45,963 bases of DNA, from assembly GCA_020062665.1 (NCBI GenBank), contig JAGUVW010000005.1, forward strand, positions 1-45,963. Direction: 5' to 3'. This document shows positions 16,987 through 26,000 of this stretch, piece after piece; position 1 is the stretch's first letter, and each line of letters starts with the position of its first letter. Position numbers and translations under genes: made by a program. The notes under the pieces were generated by a model, which was not told where the DNA came from, searched no databases, and saw only the letters and a program-made list of their open reading frames with translations. This DNA is from Pseudomonadales bacterium. GTDB taxonomy: Bacteria; Pseudomonadota; Gammaproteobacteria; Pseudomonadales; Ketobacteraceae.

Positions 16987-17952
16987 TTATGCCGGGGAGC
17001 CGCTCAGTGATTCCCAGGCTTTTGCAGTGCGTTGGGCGCGGGCCTTGGCGGCCACGTTCAGCAGCGCTTTGTCGCGCCGCCAGCGTTCGGCCAGAGGCGG
17101 ATCGGCGGCGGTGAGTGCGGATTCAAGGCGGGCGAGGGTTTGTTCCGTCAGCTGTCGTGCACCCGCCAACCCGAGGTGTGTGGCAGCTGCCGATGCTGGT
17201 TGCTGTGCCAGCATTCGATGCAGGCAGACCAGCCCCAGCAGTTCTTCCTGCAGCGCTTTTGCCAGATCCAGGCTGCGGGTGACGCGGATGCAGTAACCCA
17301 GAATCGCACTGCTGACATGAATGTCTTCAACCGTGCGGAAAGGCTTCACGTAATCGCTGTAGCCATCGCCGGGCAGCAGCCGGGCATCATCGAGCGCGAC
17401 GTCCTGGAACTGCACGCTGCCGTGGCTGATTTCCGGCGCGAAGGGCAATGGTGGCAGTGGCGTGATCGTCACGCCCGGCTGGCTCGCATCCACGACCACC
17501 ATCTTCAGTCGATTGCGGCCCTGTGCGTCCTGCCCAGTGCTGGCGGCCACCAGCAGACGTTTCGCATGTTCTGCACCGGAGACAAAACTTTTCTGCCCGG
17601 ACAGGCTCCAACCTCTGTCGATGCGCGACAGGGTGGTCTCAATGGCGGAGGGTTTATTGCCGGCGAATTCGGTCACACAGAAGCTGGCTGCGTTATAATC
17701 CACCGCGTCTGGCGCGATGGCCTGCAGTGCCGACTGGTAGCCGAAGGTAAATGCGGTGCCCAGATTGACGCTGCAGAAACCGCCGGCCACTGCCCGCTCG
17801 AAGGGTGAGGGCCAGTGTGAATACTGTCGTTGCGCCAAGCGTTGCCAGGATTGAATATCCTGCGCGGATTCTGTTTCGGCCAAAGGCAATGCCGTGGACA
17901 ACAGGAATGCCGTCAGGCACGGCGCTTGTGGTATGTTCATGGGCTGGGCCAT
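16987..17952 (-). CDS. Acyl-CoA dehydrogenase-related flavoprotein
   Basis: 321 aa, shorter than the usual 380 or so. The middle region has the FAD-binding beta-domain pattern of acyl-CoA dehydrogenases: FCVTEFAGNKPSA, WSLSGQKSFVSGAEHA and VDASQPGVTI, then a shortened helical C-terminal domain. A typical catalytic Glu is not evident, so the enzyme may be a divergent desaturase-like flavoprotein or inactive. No ribosome-binding site precedes ATG 17952; ATG 17940 is an alternative. Its role cannot be deduced from the neighbours. Confidence 0.8.
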   Translation of the reverse strand: MAQPMNIPQAPCLTAFLLSTALPLAETESAQDIQSWQRLAQRQYSHWPSPFERAVAGGFCSVNLGTAFTFGYQSALQAIAPDAVDYNAASFCVTEFAGNKPSAIETTLSRIDRGWSLSGQKSFVSGAEHAKRLLVAASTGQDAQGRNRLKMVVVDASQPGVTITPLPPLPFAPEISHGSVQFQDVALDDARLLPGDGYSDYVKPFRTVEDIHVSSAILGYCIRVTRSLDLAKALQEELLGLVCLHRMLAQQPASAAATHLGLAGARQLTEQTLARLESALTAADPPLAERWRRDKALLNVAAKARAQRTAKAWESLSGSPA

Positions 17953-18013
17953 TTGAGTGGGTAGGCGCCATCAGCTTGCAAAACGGCGCCCTGAATTGCA
18001 ATAGGAGACCAAG

Positions 18014-18340
18014 ATGAAGACAAAACTGTGGTTAAGCGTTGCCGGAGCGGCTCTGCTGTCTGGCTGTACTTTTGTGGAGCTGTCGCCCCACGCGGATGAA
18101 GTGCTGGTGTTGAAGCCGCACCAGGCTCGTGAATGTGAACAGCTGCGTCGTTCCACCAGCCAGGTGCTGGACAAGGTCTGGTTCGTCAACCGCAACAAGG
18201 AAAAAATGGCGGAAGAACTGGAAACCCTCGCCCGCAATACCGCAGCGGAACTGGGTGGCAATGCGGTGGTGGCGGACTCCGACATCGAGCCCGGTGGCAA
18301 GCAGCGCTTCATCATCTACAACTGCCCCCACTTGCGCTGA
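18014..18340 (+). CDS. DUF4156-family lipoprotein
   Basis: 108 aa with lipobox LLSGC (Cys18). The mature part contains the family features: VLVLKPHQA, a Cys in REC, and the TAAELGGNAVVAD helix-strand, ending with a second Cys. DUF4156 proteins are small envelope lipoproteins of unknown function. AGGAG upstream of ATG 18014 supports the start. A strong terminator follows. Confidence 0.9.
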   Translation: MKTKLWLSVAGAALLSGCTFVELSPHADEVLVLKPHQARECEQLRRSTSQVLDKVWFVNRNKEKMAEELETLARNTAAELGGNAVVADSDIEPGGKQRFIIYNCPHLR

Positions 18341-18361
18341 TCGATCTTGTCCGCGCCCAAT

Positions 18362-18389
18362 AAAAAAGCCGCTCTCAAGCGGCTTTTTT
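18362..18389. terminator. Bidirectional intrinsic terminator
   Basis: Arms 18362-18373 and 18378-18389 are perfectly complementary (12 bp, loop CTCA), with A and T runs at the base. It can end both the DUF4156 transcript and the convergent acyltransferase transcript. Confidence 0.93.
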
Positions 18390-18411
18390 ATTGCGGGTCT
18401 GCCGTGCAGGT

Positions 18412-19167
18412 TTACAGCGCCGACTGAATCCGTTCGCGCGCCTGCAGCAGCAGGGATTCCTCGGTGCTGTCACTGTCGAGCAGAATCGGCGGGTGCATGA
18501 TGATGTCCATGGCGCCGGGAAACAGGTTCAGCGTTTTTGCCGGCAGAATGTCATGGGAACCGCGAATGGTCACCGGCAGGATGGGCAGGTTCAGTTCCTT
18601 CGCCAGCTTGAATGCACCTTTCTTGAACGGCAGCAGGCGGCCATCCAGGCTGCGGGTGCCTTCGGGAAAAAAGAAAATCGACGTACCGTTCTTCAGCTGG
18701 CTTTTGGCGGCGTCGATGGACGCCTGGGCGCGATGACTGTTGGAACGGTCGATGTACACATGCCCCAGTTTTTCGCAGGCCAGACCCAGCACCGGTACCT
18801 TGCGCAATTCCATTTTCATCACCCAGCGGATGTCGATGCCCAGCCAGCCATAGATCGCCAGAATGTCGAAATGGCTCTGATGATTGGCCACCACCACATA
18901 GGATTGCCCCGGCACGACCTGCTCGTGCCCGCTTACACGCACTTTCGACGGCGCCGCCAGCGCATTGATCCGCGCCCACAGCACCGGCAGTTTGCCGCCA
19001 AGACGGGTGAAACCCAGGGACACGGCCGCCACGATCAGCATGCCCAGCACATTGGTGGACAGAATCACGATGGGCAGAAAAACCAGCAACTTGTAAGGCT
19101 GATACAGCAGGTAGGCCAGATTGCGCATCATGGCCTGGGCATCTGGCCGGGGGGATTCGCTATGCAA
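18412..19167 (-). CDS. plsC: 1-acyl-sn-glycerol-3-phosphate acyltransferase (PlsC-type)
   Basis: 251 aa from TTG 19167, supported by AAGG seven nt upstream; ATG at 19131 would give a shorter form. An amino-terminal membrane segment (YKLLVFLPIVILS) precedes the acyltransferase domain with NHQSHFD (HX4D), a basic helix (MKMELRKVP) and FPEGTRS. The enzyme transfers an acyl chain to lysophosphatidate at the inner membrane, making phosphatidate. No operon partner is close by. Confidence 0.9.
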   Translation of the reverse strand: MHSESPRPDAQAMMRNLAYLLYQPYKLLVFLPIVILSTNVLGMLIVAAVSLGFTRLGGKLPVLWARINALAAPSKVRVSGHEQVVPGQSYVVVANHQSHFDILAIYGWLGIDIRWVMKMELRKVPVLGLACEKLGHVYIDRSNSHRAQASIDAAKSQLKNGTSIFFFPEGTRSLDGRLLPFKKGAFKLAKELNLPILPVTIRGSHDILPAKTLNLFPGAMDIIMHPPILLDSDSTEESLLLQARERIQSAL

Positions 19168-19356
19168 TTCAACACCTTTTCAGCAATAAGCCGCAGATTG
19201 CATGCATTCTAGGATATGTGACGAATCGATGACACCGGCGCCCGGTTGCAGTTTGTATCCTAACATTTCAGCCTCGGGTGCCAGCCTAAGCGCGTTTGGC
19301 CGCTGCTGCCGGGTCTTGAAGCCGCTGTGCCTCCTGCCATTGGCTAGACTGTTCTT

Positions 19357-21852
19357 ATGCTGGAACGATCCCCTCGTGATGACCGATGCGTCAACCGCTG
19401 TGGCGCACCAAGGGCAAGCGCCGTGCTGCCGCGGTGGGTGTGCGCCCTGTTGTTGTGGCTGCCTTTGGCGGTTGTGGCTCAGCCGGCCGTCGTGATCGAT
19501 GACGAGCATTTCTCCCGGCGCCTGACCACCGAAGTGGCCTATCTGGAAGACCCTGCCGGCACCCTCAGCATCGAACAGGTGATCGAGCCCGGGCAGCAGG
19601 ATCGTTTTCAGTCGTTCCAGGGCGACACCTTGCAGTTTGGCTACAGCCACTCGGCGTACTGGCTGCGGGTGCTGCTGCACAACCAGATCCGTCGCTCGGT
19701 CAACATTCATATGGAAATCCGCTATCCGCTGCTGGATTCCGTGACGTTCTTTTCCCGTGACGAGCATGGCGTGATCCATTCTGCCCTGGCGGGGGATCGG
19801 TTGCCGCTGGCAGAACGGGATTTCCGGGTGAAGGATTTTCATTTTCCCCTGCTGCTGGAACGGGATCAGCGCCAGTGGGTGTATGTGCGGGTGCAGTCCA
19901 CCAGTTCCCTGTCGATTCCCCTGCACATCAGCACCGACGCAGGCATGGTGGAGTCGCTGCACAGCCTGCAATGGTGGGATGGGCTGTATTTCGGCGTGGC
20001 GTTTGCGATGGCGATCTACAACCTGTCGCTGCTGTTGCTGATCCGTGAGCGCATCTATGCAGAGTACGTAGTGTTCGTGCTGCTGCAGATCGGATTCATT
20101 GCGTCGTTGTCGGGTTATATCAGCGTGCTGGTGCCGGACAGCCAGTGGTTCATCAATCACGGCGTGTACCTGTTTTCCAGCGCGATCGCGGTGTCTCTCA
20201 CCCAATTCACCCGCACGTTTCTGCGGACGCGGGAGCAGTTTCCCCGCTGGGATCGCGTCTACCAGGGCTTTATGGTGCTGGCGGCGCTGGCGGTGGTGGT
20301 GGAAACCCGGTTGTCGCCGGAAGATGCTGCCCGCCTCAATGTGCTGGTGGTGCAGGTGGGCATTCTGCTGCTGTTGCCGCTGGGGATTTACCGCTACTTC
20401 ACCGGCTATCGGCCCGCCCGTTATTTCGTGCTGGGGCAGGGCGTGTTTCTGTCGTCGGTGATGTTCACCACGCTGTCGTCGCAGAACATTCTGCCGTTCT
20501 ATTATCTGGCGCCCTGGCTGATCAAGATCGGGTCGGTGTGCGAGCTGATGCTGTTTTCCATCGGCCTGGCCGACCGCATCAGTGAATACAAGGAGCGCGA
20601 GAACAAGCTGGTACGCGCCCAGGAAATCGCGCAGGCGCAATCCACCGCGCGGGAAACCTACATCGACGAGATCAACCAGATCAACCAGCGGCTGGAGCAG
20701 GCCATTCACACCCGTTCGGAATTTCTGGCCAACATGAGTCACGAAATCCGCACGCCCATGAACGGCATTCTGGGCATGCTGGAGCTGATCGACGACACCG
20801 ATCTGGATTCCGTGCAGCGTCATTACATCGACATCGCGCGGCGCTCGGGCAAGACATTGCTGGATCTGATCAACGACGTGCTGGATCTGTCGAAGATCGA
20901 ATCGGGGAAGCTGGAACTGGACGAGCAGCCGTTCAGCCTGCGGGCGCTCAGCAGCGATCTGGCCAGCCTGTACGGCCATCAGCTGCGGGACAAGAAACTG
21001 GGATTCGATTTGCGGATCGATCGCGCGGTGCCGGATTTCATCATTGGCGATCGCACGCGTCTGTGGCAGGTGTTGACGAATCTGATCAGCAACGCCATCA
21101 AGTTCACGCTGCGTGGGGGCGTGCAGATCCGCATTGCCATGATCAACGGCGAGCAGCGGCGTCTGCGCTTTTCGGTGCACGACACTGGCATTGGTATCGC
21201 GAAGGACAAGCAGGAGGTCATCTTCGAAAGTTTCAAGCAGGCCGATGGCACCACCACGCGACTGTTCGGCGGTACCGGGCTGGGGCTTTCCATCAGTCGC
21301 AAGCTGGTGCAGTTGATGGGCGGCGAGTTGTTGCTGCATTCCGATCCGGGCCGGGGCAGCGAATTCTATTTCGAGCTTCCCTGTCGTATTGCGGCTGCGC
21401 CGGAACAGCACGATGACGATGACAGCGCGGCGCTGGATATTCCCCGCGACATTCGCATCCTGCTGGTGGAGGACAACGTGGTGAACCAGAAAGTGGCGCA
21501 GGGGATTCTGGCCAAGCTGGGGTTTGCCCAGGTCACGGTGGCTGAAAACGGCATGGATGCGCTGGCCAAACTGCAGGAGGCGCCGTTCGATCTGGTGTTC
21601 ATGGATGTGCAGATGCCGGTGGTGGATGGCTTCGAGGCCACCCAGCGCATCCGCCAGTCCGGCACTGCTTTTGCCGGGATTCCCATCGTGGCGATGACGG
21701 CCAATGCGCTGGACGGCGATCGCGAGCGCTGTCTGGCGGCGGGCATGAACGACTATCTGAGCAAGCCGATCCAGAAAGAAGCCCTGCGGGAGATGCTGCA
21801 GCGCTACGGCAAGTTCCTGCATTCACCAACACGTCTGGTCAGCGGGAGTTGA
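19357..21852 (+). CDS. Hybrid sensor histidine kinase, 7TMR-DISM type
   Basis: 831 aa from ATG 19357; GTG 19423 (residue 23), preceded by AAGGG, would begin right at the signal peptide and may be the true start. Domains in order are a periplasmic 7TMR-DISMED2 domain (about 40-190), seven membrane helices (about 205-400), a short coiled coil, a HisKA domain with NMSHEIRTPMN (His462), an ATPase domain with LISNAIKF and GGTGLGLS, and a receiver domain with phospho-acceptor Asp750 in FMDVQMP. The DISM sensor usually binds carbohydrates or related ligands. There is no Hpt domain, so a separate phosphotransfer protein is needed. No response-regulator gene lies next to it. Confidence 0.93.
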   Translation: MLERSPRDDRCVNRCGAPRASAVLPRWVCALLLWLPLAVVAQPAVVIDDEHFSRRLTTEVAYLEDPAGTLSIEQVIEPGQQDRFQSFQGDTLQFGYSHSAYWLRVLLHNQIRRSVNIHMEIRYPLLDSVTFFSRDEHGVIHSALAGDRLPLAERDFRVKDFHFPLLLERDQRQWVYVRVQSTSSLSIPLHISTDAGMVESLHSLQWWDGLYFGVAFAMAIYNLSLLLLIRERIYAEYVVFVLLQIGFIASLSGYISVLVPDSQWFINHGVYLFSSAIAVSLTQFTRTFLRTREQFPRWDRVYQGFMVLAALAVVVETRLSPEDAARLNVLVVQVGILLLLPLGIYRYFTGYRPARYFVLGQGVFLSSVMFTTLSSQNILPFYYLAPWLIKIGSVCELMLFSIGLADRISEYKERENKLVRAQEIAQAQSTARETYIDEINQINQRLEQAIHTRSEFLANMSHEIRTPMNGILGMLELIDDTDLDSVQRHYIDIARRSGKTLLDLINDVLDLSKIESGKLELDEQPFSLRALSSDLASLYGHQLRDKKLGFDLRIDRAVPDFIIGDRTRLWQVLTNLISNAIKFTLRGGVQIRIAMINGEQRRLRFSVHDTGIGIAKDKQEVIFESFKQADGTTTRLFGGTGLGLSISRKLVQLMGGELLLHSDPGRGSEFYFELPCRIAAAPEQHDDDDSAALDIPRDIRILLVEDNVVNQKVAQGILAKLGFAQVTVAENGMDALAKLQEAPFDLVFMDVQMPVVDGFEATQRIRQSGTAFAGIPIVAMTANALDGDRERCLAAGMNDYLSKPIQKEALREMLQRYGKFLHSPTRLVSGS

Positions 21853-21916
21853 ACGCTGTCAACGGTAACAGTGCGTCGCTAGAATGAGGGCTCGCTTTTC
21901 GGGACAGGAGCTCACC

Positions 21917-22378
21917 ATGAGGACGCGACGCTGGCTCTGGCCATTGCTGTTTGGCTTGGCGGGTTGTGCCGCCCAGATCCAGGACTGCGGCCAGCTGGAG
22001 CAGGATCAGGCGGTGGGCAATGCCGGCTGCCTGATTGTGCAAGGGGGCAAGGTGTTGCTGGTGCAACAGCAGCTGGGGGGAAGCTGGGGCATTCCCGGTG
22101 GCACCGCCGACGCAGGAGAGCGTGCGGTCTGCACCGCGGCGCGGGAAACGCAGGAGGAAACCGGCCTGGCCGTGCGCGTGCTCGAACCCTTGCAGGTGCT
22201 GGACAATGGCTTTCACATCTATCGCTGCGCAGTGGATGCCGGTGCGCTGCCGCAGCCACCGGATAGCGTCGAGATCCGGGCAACCGGCTGGTTCGATGCG
22301 CTGCAACGGCAAAACCTGCCCTGGCGTTTCCCGGCGCAACGCGGGCCGACAGAGGCATTGATTCAGGCGCTGGAGTGA
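21917..22378 (+). CDS. Nudix hydrolase with lipoprotein signal
   Basis: 153 aa from ATG 21917, supported by AGGAG at 21906-21910. Residues 1-17 form a short lipoprotein signal (LAGC, Cys17), unusual for this family. The Nudix box GGTADAGE-x7-RETQEETGL matches GX5EX7REUXEEXGU apart from Thr at the first hydrophobic position, so the metal-binding glutamates are intact. The fold is complete, with the PGG strand before the box and a WFDAL strand after it. Nucleotide diphosphate substrates are rare in the periplasm, so the real substrate is uncertain. It overlaps the convergent glycosyltransferase by 16 nt. Confidence 0.83.
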   Translation: MRTRRWLWPLLFGLAGCAAQIQDCGQLEQDQAVGNAGCLIVQGGKVLLVQQQLGGSWGIPGGTADAGERAVCTAARETQEETGLAVRVLEPLQVLDNGFHIYRCAVDAGALPQPPDSVEIRATGWFDALQRQNLPWRFPAQRGPTEALIQALE

Positions 22379-23697
22379 GCGCTCCCCAAAATCCTGTCAC
22401 ACAGCTCCACCACTGTATCCGCCAGATCCTGTTGCAGCAGGTGCAGATTGTCTGCCTGAAATTGTTGTGCTTTTTGTTTCAGCTCCGCTGAGCCGAGTGC
22501 GGCGTTGATCTGGTCGCGCAGATGCTCCGCCGATTCGATTCTGTCGATCAGCATGCCGGCGCCGGTTTTGTGCACGCGCTGGCCGGTGAGCAGCTGTTCC
22601 TGATGGATGGGAATGATCGCCAGCGGCGTGCCGTGCTCCAGACTTTGCACGACAGATCCCATATTGCCGTGCCCCAGAAACAGATCCGCGTCGGCGATGC
22701 CTTTTTCCAGTTCCACCACGCCGGTGCTGTAAGCAAAGCGTGCCGACGCATAGGGTTTGAACTGGGCATCCTGGCCGCCGGGACAGGCCACGAACACGCG
22801 GGCCTTGCTGCGGGAGAGTCCTTTCAGCAACAGATCCAGGTGGGCGTACTGGGGCTTCAGATAGGCGATGATGGTGGGGCCATCCCCTGCGGGGAATTGC
22901 ACGGCAAGGCGTGGGCTGGCATTGACGGATAATGGCCGGTAGAGCGCATTTGAGCGCGTGTCGGCATAGATATCCAGCGCCGGGAAGGTTGAGATGATGG
23001 CGTGGACACCCCGGTACAGCTCGGAGAATTGTGGGAGCGGGGACAGTTGCTCCCGCTGGCGCACGCGGTTAATGCTGTCCAGCAGGCGGGCTTCCTGTCG
23101 TGCGATCAATTGATCGGTATAGGGCTGTGGGCGCCAGTCGGCAATGGGGTGGCCGGGCTCGGGATCCATAAAGCCAGTTCCCACGCTGATGGACGGCAGA
23201 TTCAGTGGCTGGTTGGCCAACATCGCGGTTGGTGAATAATCGTACAGAAGCAGGTCGGGATTCACGAGTCGGGTCAGCGCCTGCCAGCCCCGATAGAGGC
23301 CGTGAAGTCCATCCGGCTCCAGGTATCCCAGCAACAGCAGCGAGTCGGCCAGGCAGGCGATGGGGCGGTTCAGTGTGATCTTAGGCAACCAGACCGGCGC
23401 CTGCAGCAGGGATGCACCGGTGCCAGCAAACACGGTTGCCGCCCGTGACAGATCCTTGAGCGCCACGGTTACCTTGTAGTTCCTTTGTTGCAGTTTGCGG
23501 GTAATATTGGCCAGTCGGGTCAGATGACCCAGATCACCACCGATTTCCCAGGTGCAAAGGATGTGTTTTTGATGGGGGCTGGGCATGCAGGAATGACGTG
23601 TGTTGGCCGGTAGTGGGTTACAGAAACGATCAGGGCGGTAGGTTACCCTGTCGGCAGCCCGCTTGGCCAGCGCGTGCGAAGCCTCATCCTGATGCAT
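22363..23697 (-). CDS. GT-B glycosyltransferase, MurG/UGT-like
   Basis: 444 aa from ATG 23697; an internal ATG at 23586 (MPSPHQKHIL) lies just before the first Rossmann strand and is an alternative. The amino domain has the glycine-rich ILCTWEIGGDLGHLTRL acceptor loop. The C-terminal domain has the donor-binding pattern VELEKGIADADLFLGHGNMG and a HGTPLAIIPIHQEQ loop, as in UDP-glycosyltransferases of the GT1/GT28 type. The acceptor is unknown; a lipid, surface glycan or secondary metabolite is possible. It diverges from the autotransporter gene with 46 nt between starts. Confidence 0.85.
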   Translation of the reverse strand: MHQDEASHALAKRAADRVTYRPDRFCNPLPANTRHSCMPSPHQKHILCTWEIGGDLGHLTRLANITRKLQQRNYKVTVALKDLSRAATVFAGTGASLLQAPVWLPKITLNRPIACLADSLLLLGYLEPDGLHGLYRGWQALTRLVNPDLLLYDYSPTAMLANQPLNLPSISVGTGFMDPEPGHPIADWRPQPYTDQLIARQEARLLDSINRVRQREQLSPLPQFSELYRGVHAIISTFPALDIYADTRSNALYRPLSVNASPRLAVQFPAGDGPTIIAYLKPQYAHLDLLLKGLSRSKARVFVACPGGQDAQFKPYASARFAYSTGVVELEKGIADADLFLGHGNMGSVVQSLEHGTPLAIIPIHQEQLLTGQRVHKTGAGMLIDRIESAEHLRDQINAALGSAELKQKAQQFQADNLHLLQQDLADTVVELCDRILGSAHSSA

Positions 23698-23743
23698 GTG
23701 CCTTTGTACTGAATCTGAATTTTGGACTGAAAGGAGCTAGAGA

Positions 23744-25300
23744 ATGAAACTGAAACTTGCCCATGGCATTCCCATGCTGGCATTGGCGGCGGCGGTGCAG
23801 CATGCAAATGCGGCGATTACAGTTGCAAACGATATAGCCTCCACCAGTGTTAACGCGTCGGTTCAGATCAATGTGTTGGCAAATGACACTACGACCCAAA
23901 GCGGTAGCGTCAGTCTGTTTGGTTGGGATCAGGAATCCAGTTACGGCGGTTCCATATCATCAGGGTACGGTGGCCTTGTCTACTTTCCGCCGGATGGATT
24001 TGAAGGCGTGGATACCTTTACTTACCAGGCATACGATGGCGTCGATTACGGCACGGCTGTGGTGACAGTATATGTTGGCGTGAGTGCACCCGGCGACGAA
24101 GGCGATCTGGAATCCGCTGTCAGCGGCGGCAACAACAAGAAAACCGCCCGCATGCTGGACAGTGTGTGCGAAAAGGTTGAGAACCAGCAGACCGACGGCA
24201 TCAGTCAGGACATCATCGCGGCTTGCGGTGATCTGTCCCGCGCCGACAGGGGTGACCTCAACGACATCATCTCGCAAATCACGCCCGAAGAAATCCTCGT
24301 GCTGCGTCACATGATGTCCAACATCAGCCAGTCCCACTCCCAGCGCGTGTACCAGCATCAGGATGCATTGCGTGCTGGCCGCAACAACAACCTGGCCTTC
24401 AACGGCAACGCGCTGCTGCTGCAGAGCTATCGTGGTGGTGCTGCCGGTGATGAGCAGAATTCCCGCTGGGGCATGTTCGGTTCCGTGCACAGCGACAACG
24501 CCGAGCACGACCAGACTGAATTCGAATCCGAATACGAGATGACAGGCATGGGCGCGACAGTGGGTGTGGATTATCGCCTGTCGCCGAATCTGTTCGTGGG
24601 CGGCGCGGTGGACTGGTCGACCTATGAAGTGGATTACGCCAGCAACGGCGGCACTGTGGACGCGGACGTATACAACGTCACCGGTTTCCTGACCTGGTAC
24701 ATCGACCAGTTCAGCCTGGATGTACAGATGGGGTATGGCAGCGGTGACTTCGATACCGAGCGCAACATCACCTTCCCCACGGCGTCGGTGGCTTCCGGCA
24801 GCACCAGCAGCGATCAGTACAACCTGAGTATGCAGGCGGACTGGACCTATGCGATGAATGCGCTGACGCTGCGCCCGTACCTGCGGGTGGACTACATGAC
24901 CACGGAAATCGACGGTTACGAGGAATCCAGCGGTGGTCCCTGGGCCATGCAGGTGGGCAGCCAGGACATGGATCAGGTGACGTCGAGTCTGGGTCTGGAT
25001 ACCACATACTCCATGGGCTTCACCTGGGGTGTGTTTGTGCCGGGTTTGAAGATCGCGGCGGTGAGCGAAGCCAGTTCCGACTATTCACCGGTGACGTTCC
25101 AGCTGGTGGGTGTGACCATTCCTGAAGGTGCCTTCGAACTGCAGCCGGACACCGAAGACAGCCTGTTCTACCAGTACGACATCAGCGGTGTGTTCGTGTT
25201 GAAGAACGGCTGGTCGACCTTCCTGTCGGGCCAGTTCATCAGCGGCTACGACAACTTCAGCACGTACATCCTCACGGGCGGCGTGCGCATGGAGCTGTAA
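23744..25300 (+). CDS. Autotransporter-barrel outer-membrane protein with Ig-like domain
   Basis: 518 aa with a Sec signal (cleavage near HANAA, residue 24) and a good AGGAG ribosome-binding site. Residues 25-115 resemble a bacterial Ig/cadherin-like module (INVLANDTT, then DGFEGVDTFTYQAYDG). A helical linker with two Cys follows (120-235), then an autotransporter-type beta barrel from about residue 240 to the end, with alternating aromatic strands. There is no long passenger, so the only exported domain would be the Ig-like module. It ends at a strong terminator. Confidence 0.85.
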   Translation: MKLKLAHGIPMLALAAAVQHANAAITVANDIASTSVNASVQINVLANDTTTQSGSVSLFGWDQESSYGGSISSGYGGLVYFPPDGFEGVDTFTYQAYDGVDYGTAVVTVYVGVSAPGDEGDLESAVSGGNNKKTARMLDSVCEKVENQQTDGISQDIIAACGDLSRADRGDLNDIISQITPEEILVLRHMMSNISQSHSQRVYQHQDALRAGRNNNLAFNGNALLLQSYRGGAAGDEQNSRWGMFGSVHSDNAEHDQTEFESEYEMTGMGATVGVDYRLSPNLFVGGAVDWSTYEVDYASNGGTVDADVYNVTGFLTWYIDQFSLDVQMGYGSGDFDTERNITFPTASVASGSTSSDQYNLSMQADWTYAMNALTLRPYLRVDYMTTEIDGYEESSGGPWAMQVGSQDMDQVTSSLGLDTTYSMGFTWGVFVPGLKIAAVSEASSDYSPVTFQLVGVTIPEGAFELQPDTEDSLFYQYDISGVFVLKNGWSTFLSGQFISGYDNFSTYILTGGVRMEL

Positions 25301-25322
25301 CGCGCTGCATGTAGAAGAACAC

Positions 25323-25351
25323 AAAAGGCCGGCCATCGTTGCCGGCCTTTT
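25323..25351. terminator. Bidirectional intrinsic terminator between autotransporter and bolA
   Basis: An 11-bp perfect stem (25323-25333 with 25341-25351) with A and T runs on the two sides. It marks the 3' boundary of both the autotransporter gene and the nifB operon. Confidence 0.92.
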
Positions 25352-25364
25352 TGTTTCTGGCAGG

Positions 25365-25625
25365 TCAGATCTGCAGTGTGACTGGCTGCTGCAGCTTCTG
25401 CCACTCTTCCGGGGTGTGCGCGCGAATGCTGAGTGCATGCATCTCGCCGGATTTCAGCACATCCAGAAATCCATCCATGACTTTCTGCTGGCGTGCCACC
25501 GGGCGGCTGCCGGCAAAGCCTGCGCTGACGACGGTGACGGTAAAGCTGCAGCCTTCACCTTCCACCTGCACGGCGGCATCCGGAATGACGCGCTGGACGC
25601 GCTTGGTTACCTCTGACTTTTCCAT
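25365..25625 (-). CDS. BolA-family protein at the end of the nifB operon
   Basis: 86 aa from ATG 25625, preceded by AGGAAGG. Family features are the strand FTVTVVSAGFAG, the RQQKVMDGF helix and the closing HALSIRAHTPEEW motif. The loop EGEGCS has a Cys where other BolA types have His, a potential Fe-S ligand when bound to a monothiol glutaredoxin. BolA-Grx pairs transfer or sense [2Fe-2S] clusters. The gene lies 16 nt downstream of the CGFS glutaredoxin gene, so the pair is likely co-produced with the nitrogenase assembly proteins. Confidence 0.88.
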   Translation of the reverse strand: MEKSEVTKRVQRVIPDAAVQVEGEGCSFTVTVVSAGFAGSRPVARQQKVMDGFLDVLKSGEMHALSIRAHTPEEWQKLQQPVTLQI

Positions 25626-25641
25626 CGTTACCTTCCTGTGA

Positions 25642-25971
25642 TCACGCGGCCTTGCCGGCACCTTGCAGCAGCGGCAGCAGCGAGCCATCTGCCTCCATGC
25701 CGAGCACGATGTCGCAGCCGCCGATCAGCTCGCCCTGTACGAACAGTTGGGGGAAAGTGGGCCATTTCGAAATCGCTGGCAGCCGCTCGCGGATGAACGG
25801 ATTGGCCAGCACATTGACGTAGCTGAAGGGGATACCGGTTTTCTTCAGCGCAGCAACGGTGGCGCCGGAAAAGCCACATTCGGGCGCCTCTGGCGTGCCT
25901 TTCATGTACAACAGGATCGGTTGGGTGGCGATTTGCTCGCGGATGACTTTTTCGGTGTTGCTCATGGTCAT
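25642..25971 (-). CDS. Monothiol CGFS glutaredoxin, Grx-nif type
   Basis: 109 aa from ATG 25971, with GAGG eight nt upstream. The active site CGFS lies in TPEAPECGFSG, and the WPTFPQLFVQGELIGGCD glutathione and cluster-binding region is complete. Proteins of this GrxD/Grx5 type carry a [2Fe-2S] cluster with glutathione. In Azotobacter a related grx5 gene closes the nifB operon, which matches this position after rhdN. Its likely role is cluster delivery to nitrogenase-related proteins under fixing conditions. Confidence 0.9.
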   Translation of the reverse strand: MTMSNTEKVIREQIATQPILLYMKGTPEAPECGFSGATVAALKKTGIPFSYVNVLANPFIRERLPAISKWPTFPQLFVQGELIGGCDIVLGMEADGSLLPLLQGAGKAA

Positions 25972-26000
25972 GCTGGTGTCCTCATGGTGTGGATAGGCGT

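Noticed and set aside
19168-19356. Gap between plsC and the histidine kinase
   Set aside because: Searched for a small gene, promoter core or RNA structure; nothing convincing beyond divergent start regions.
19180-21822. Minus-strand open frame of 880 codons
   Set aside because: Antisense shadow of the hybrid histidine kinase; composition is His/Gln/Arg-rich and matches no domain.
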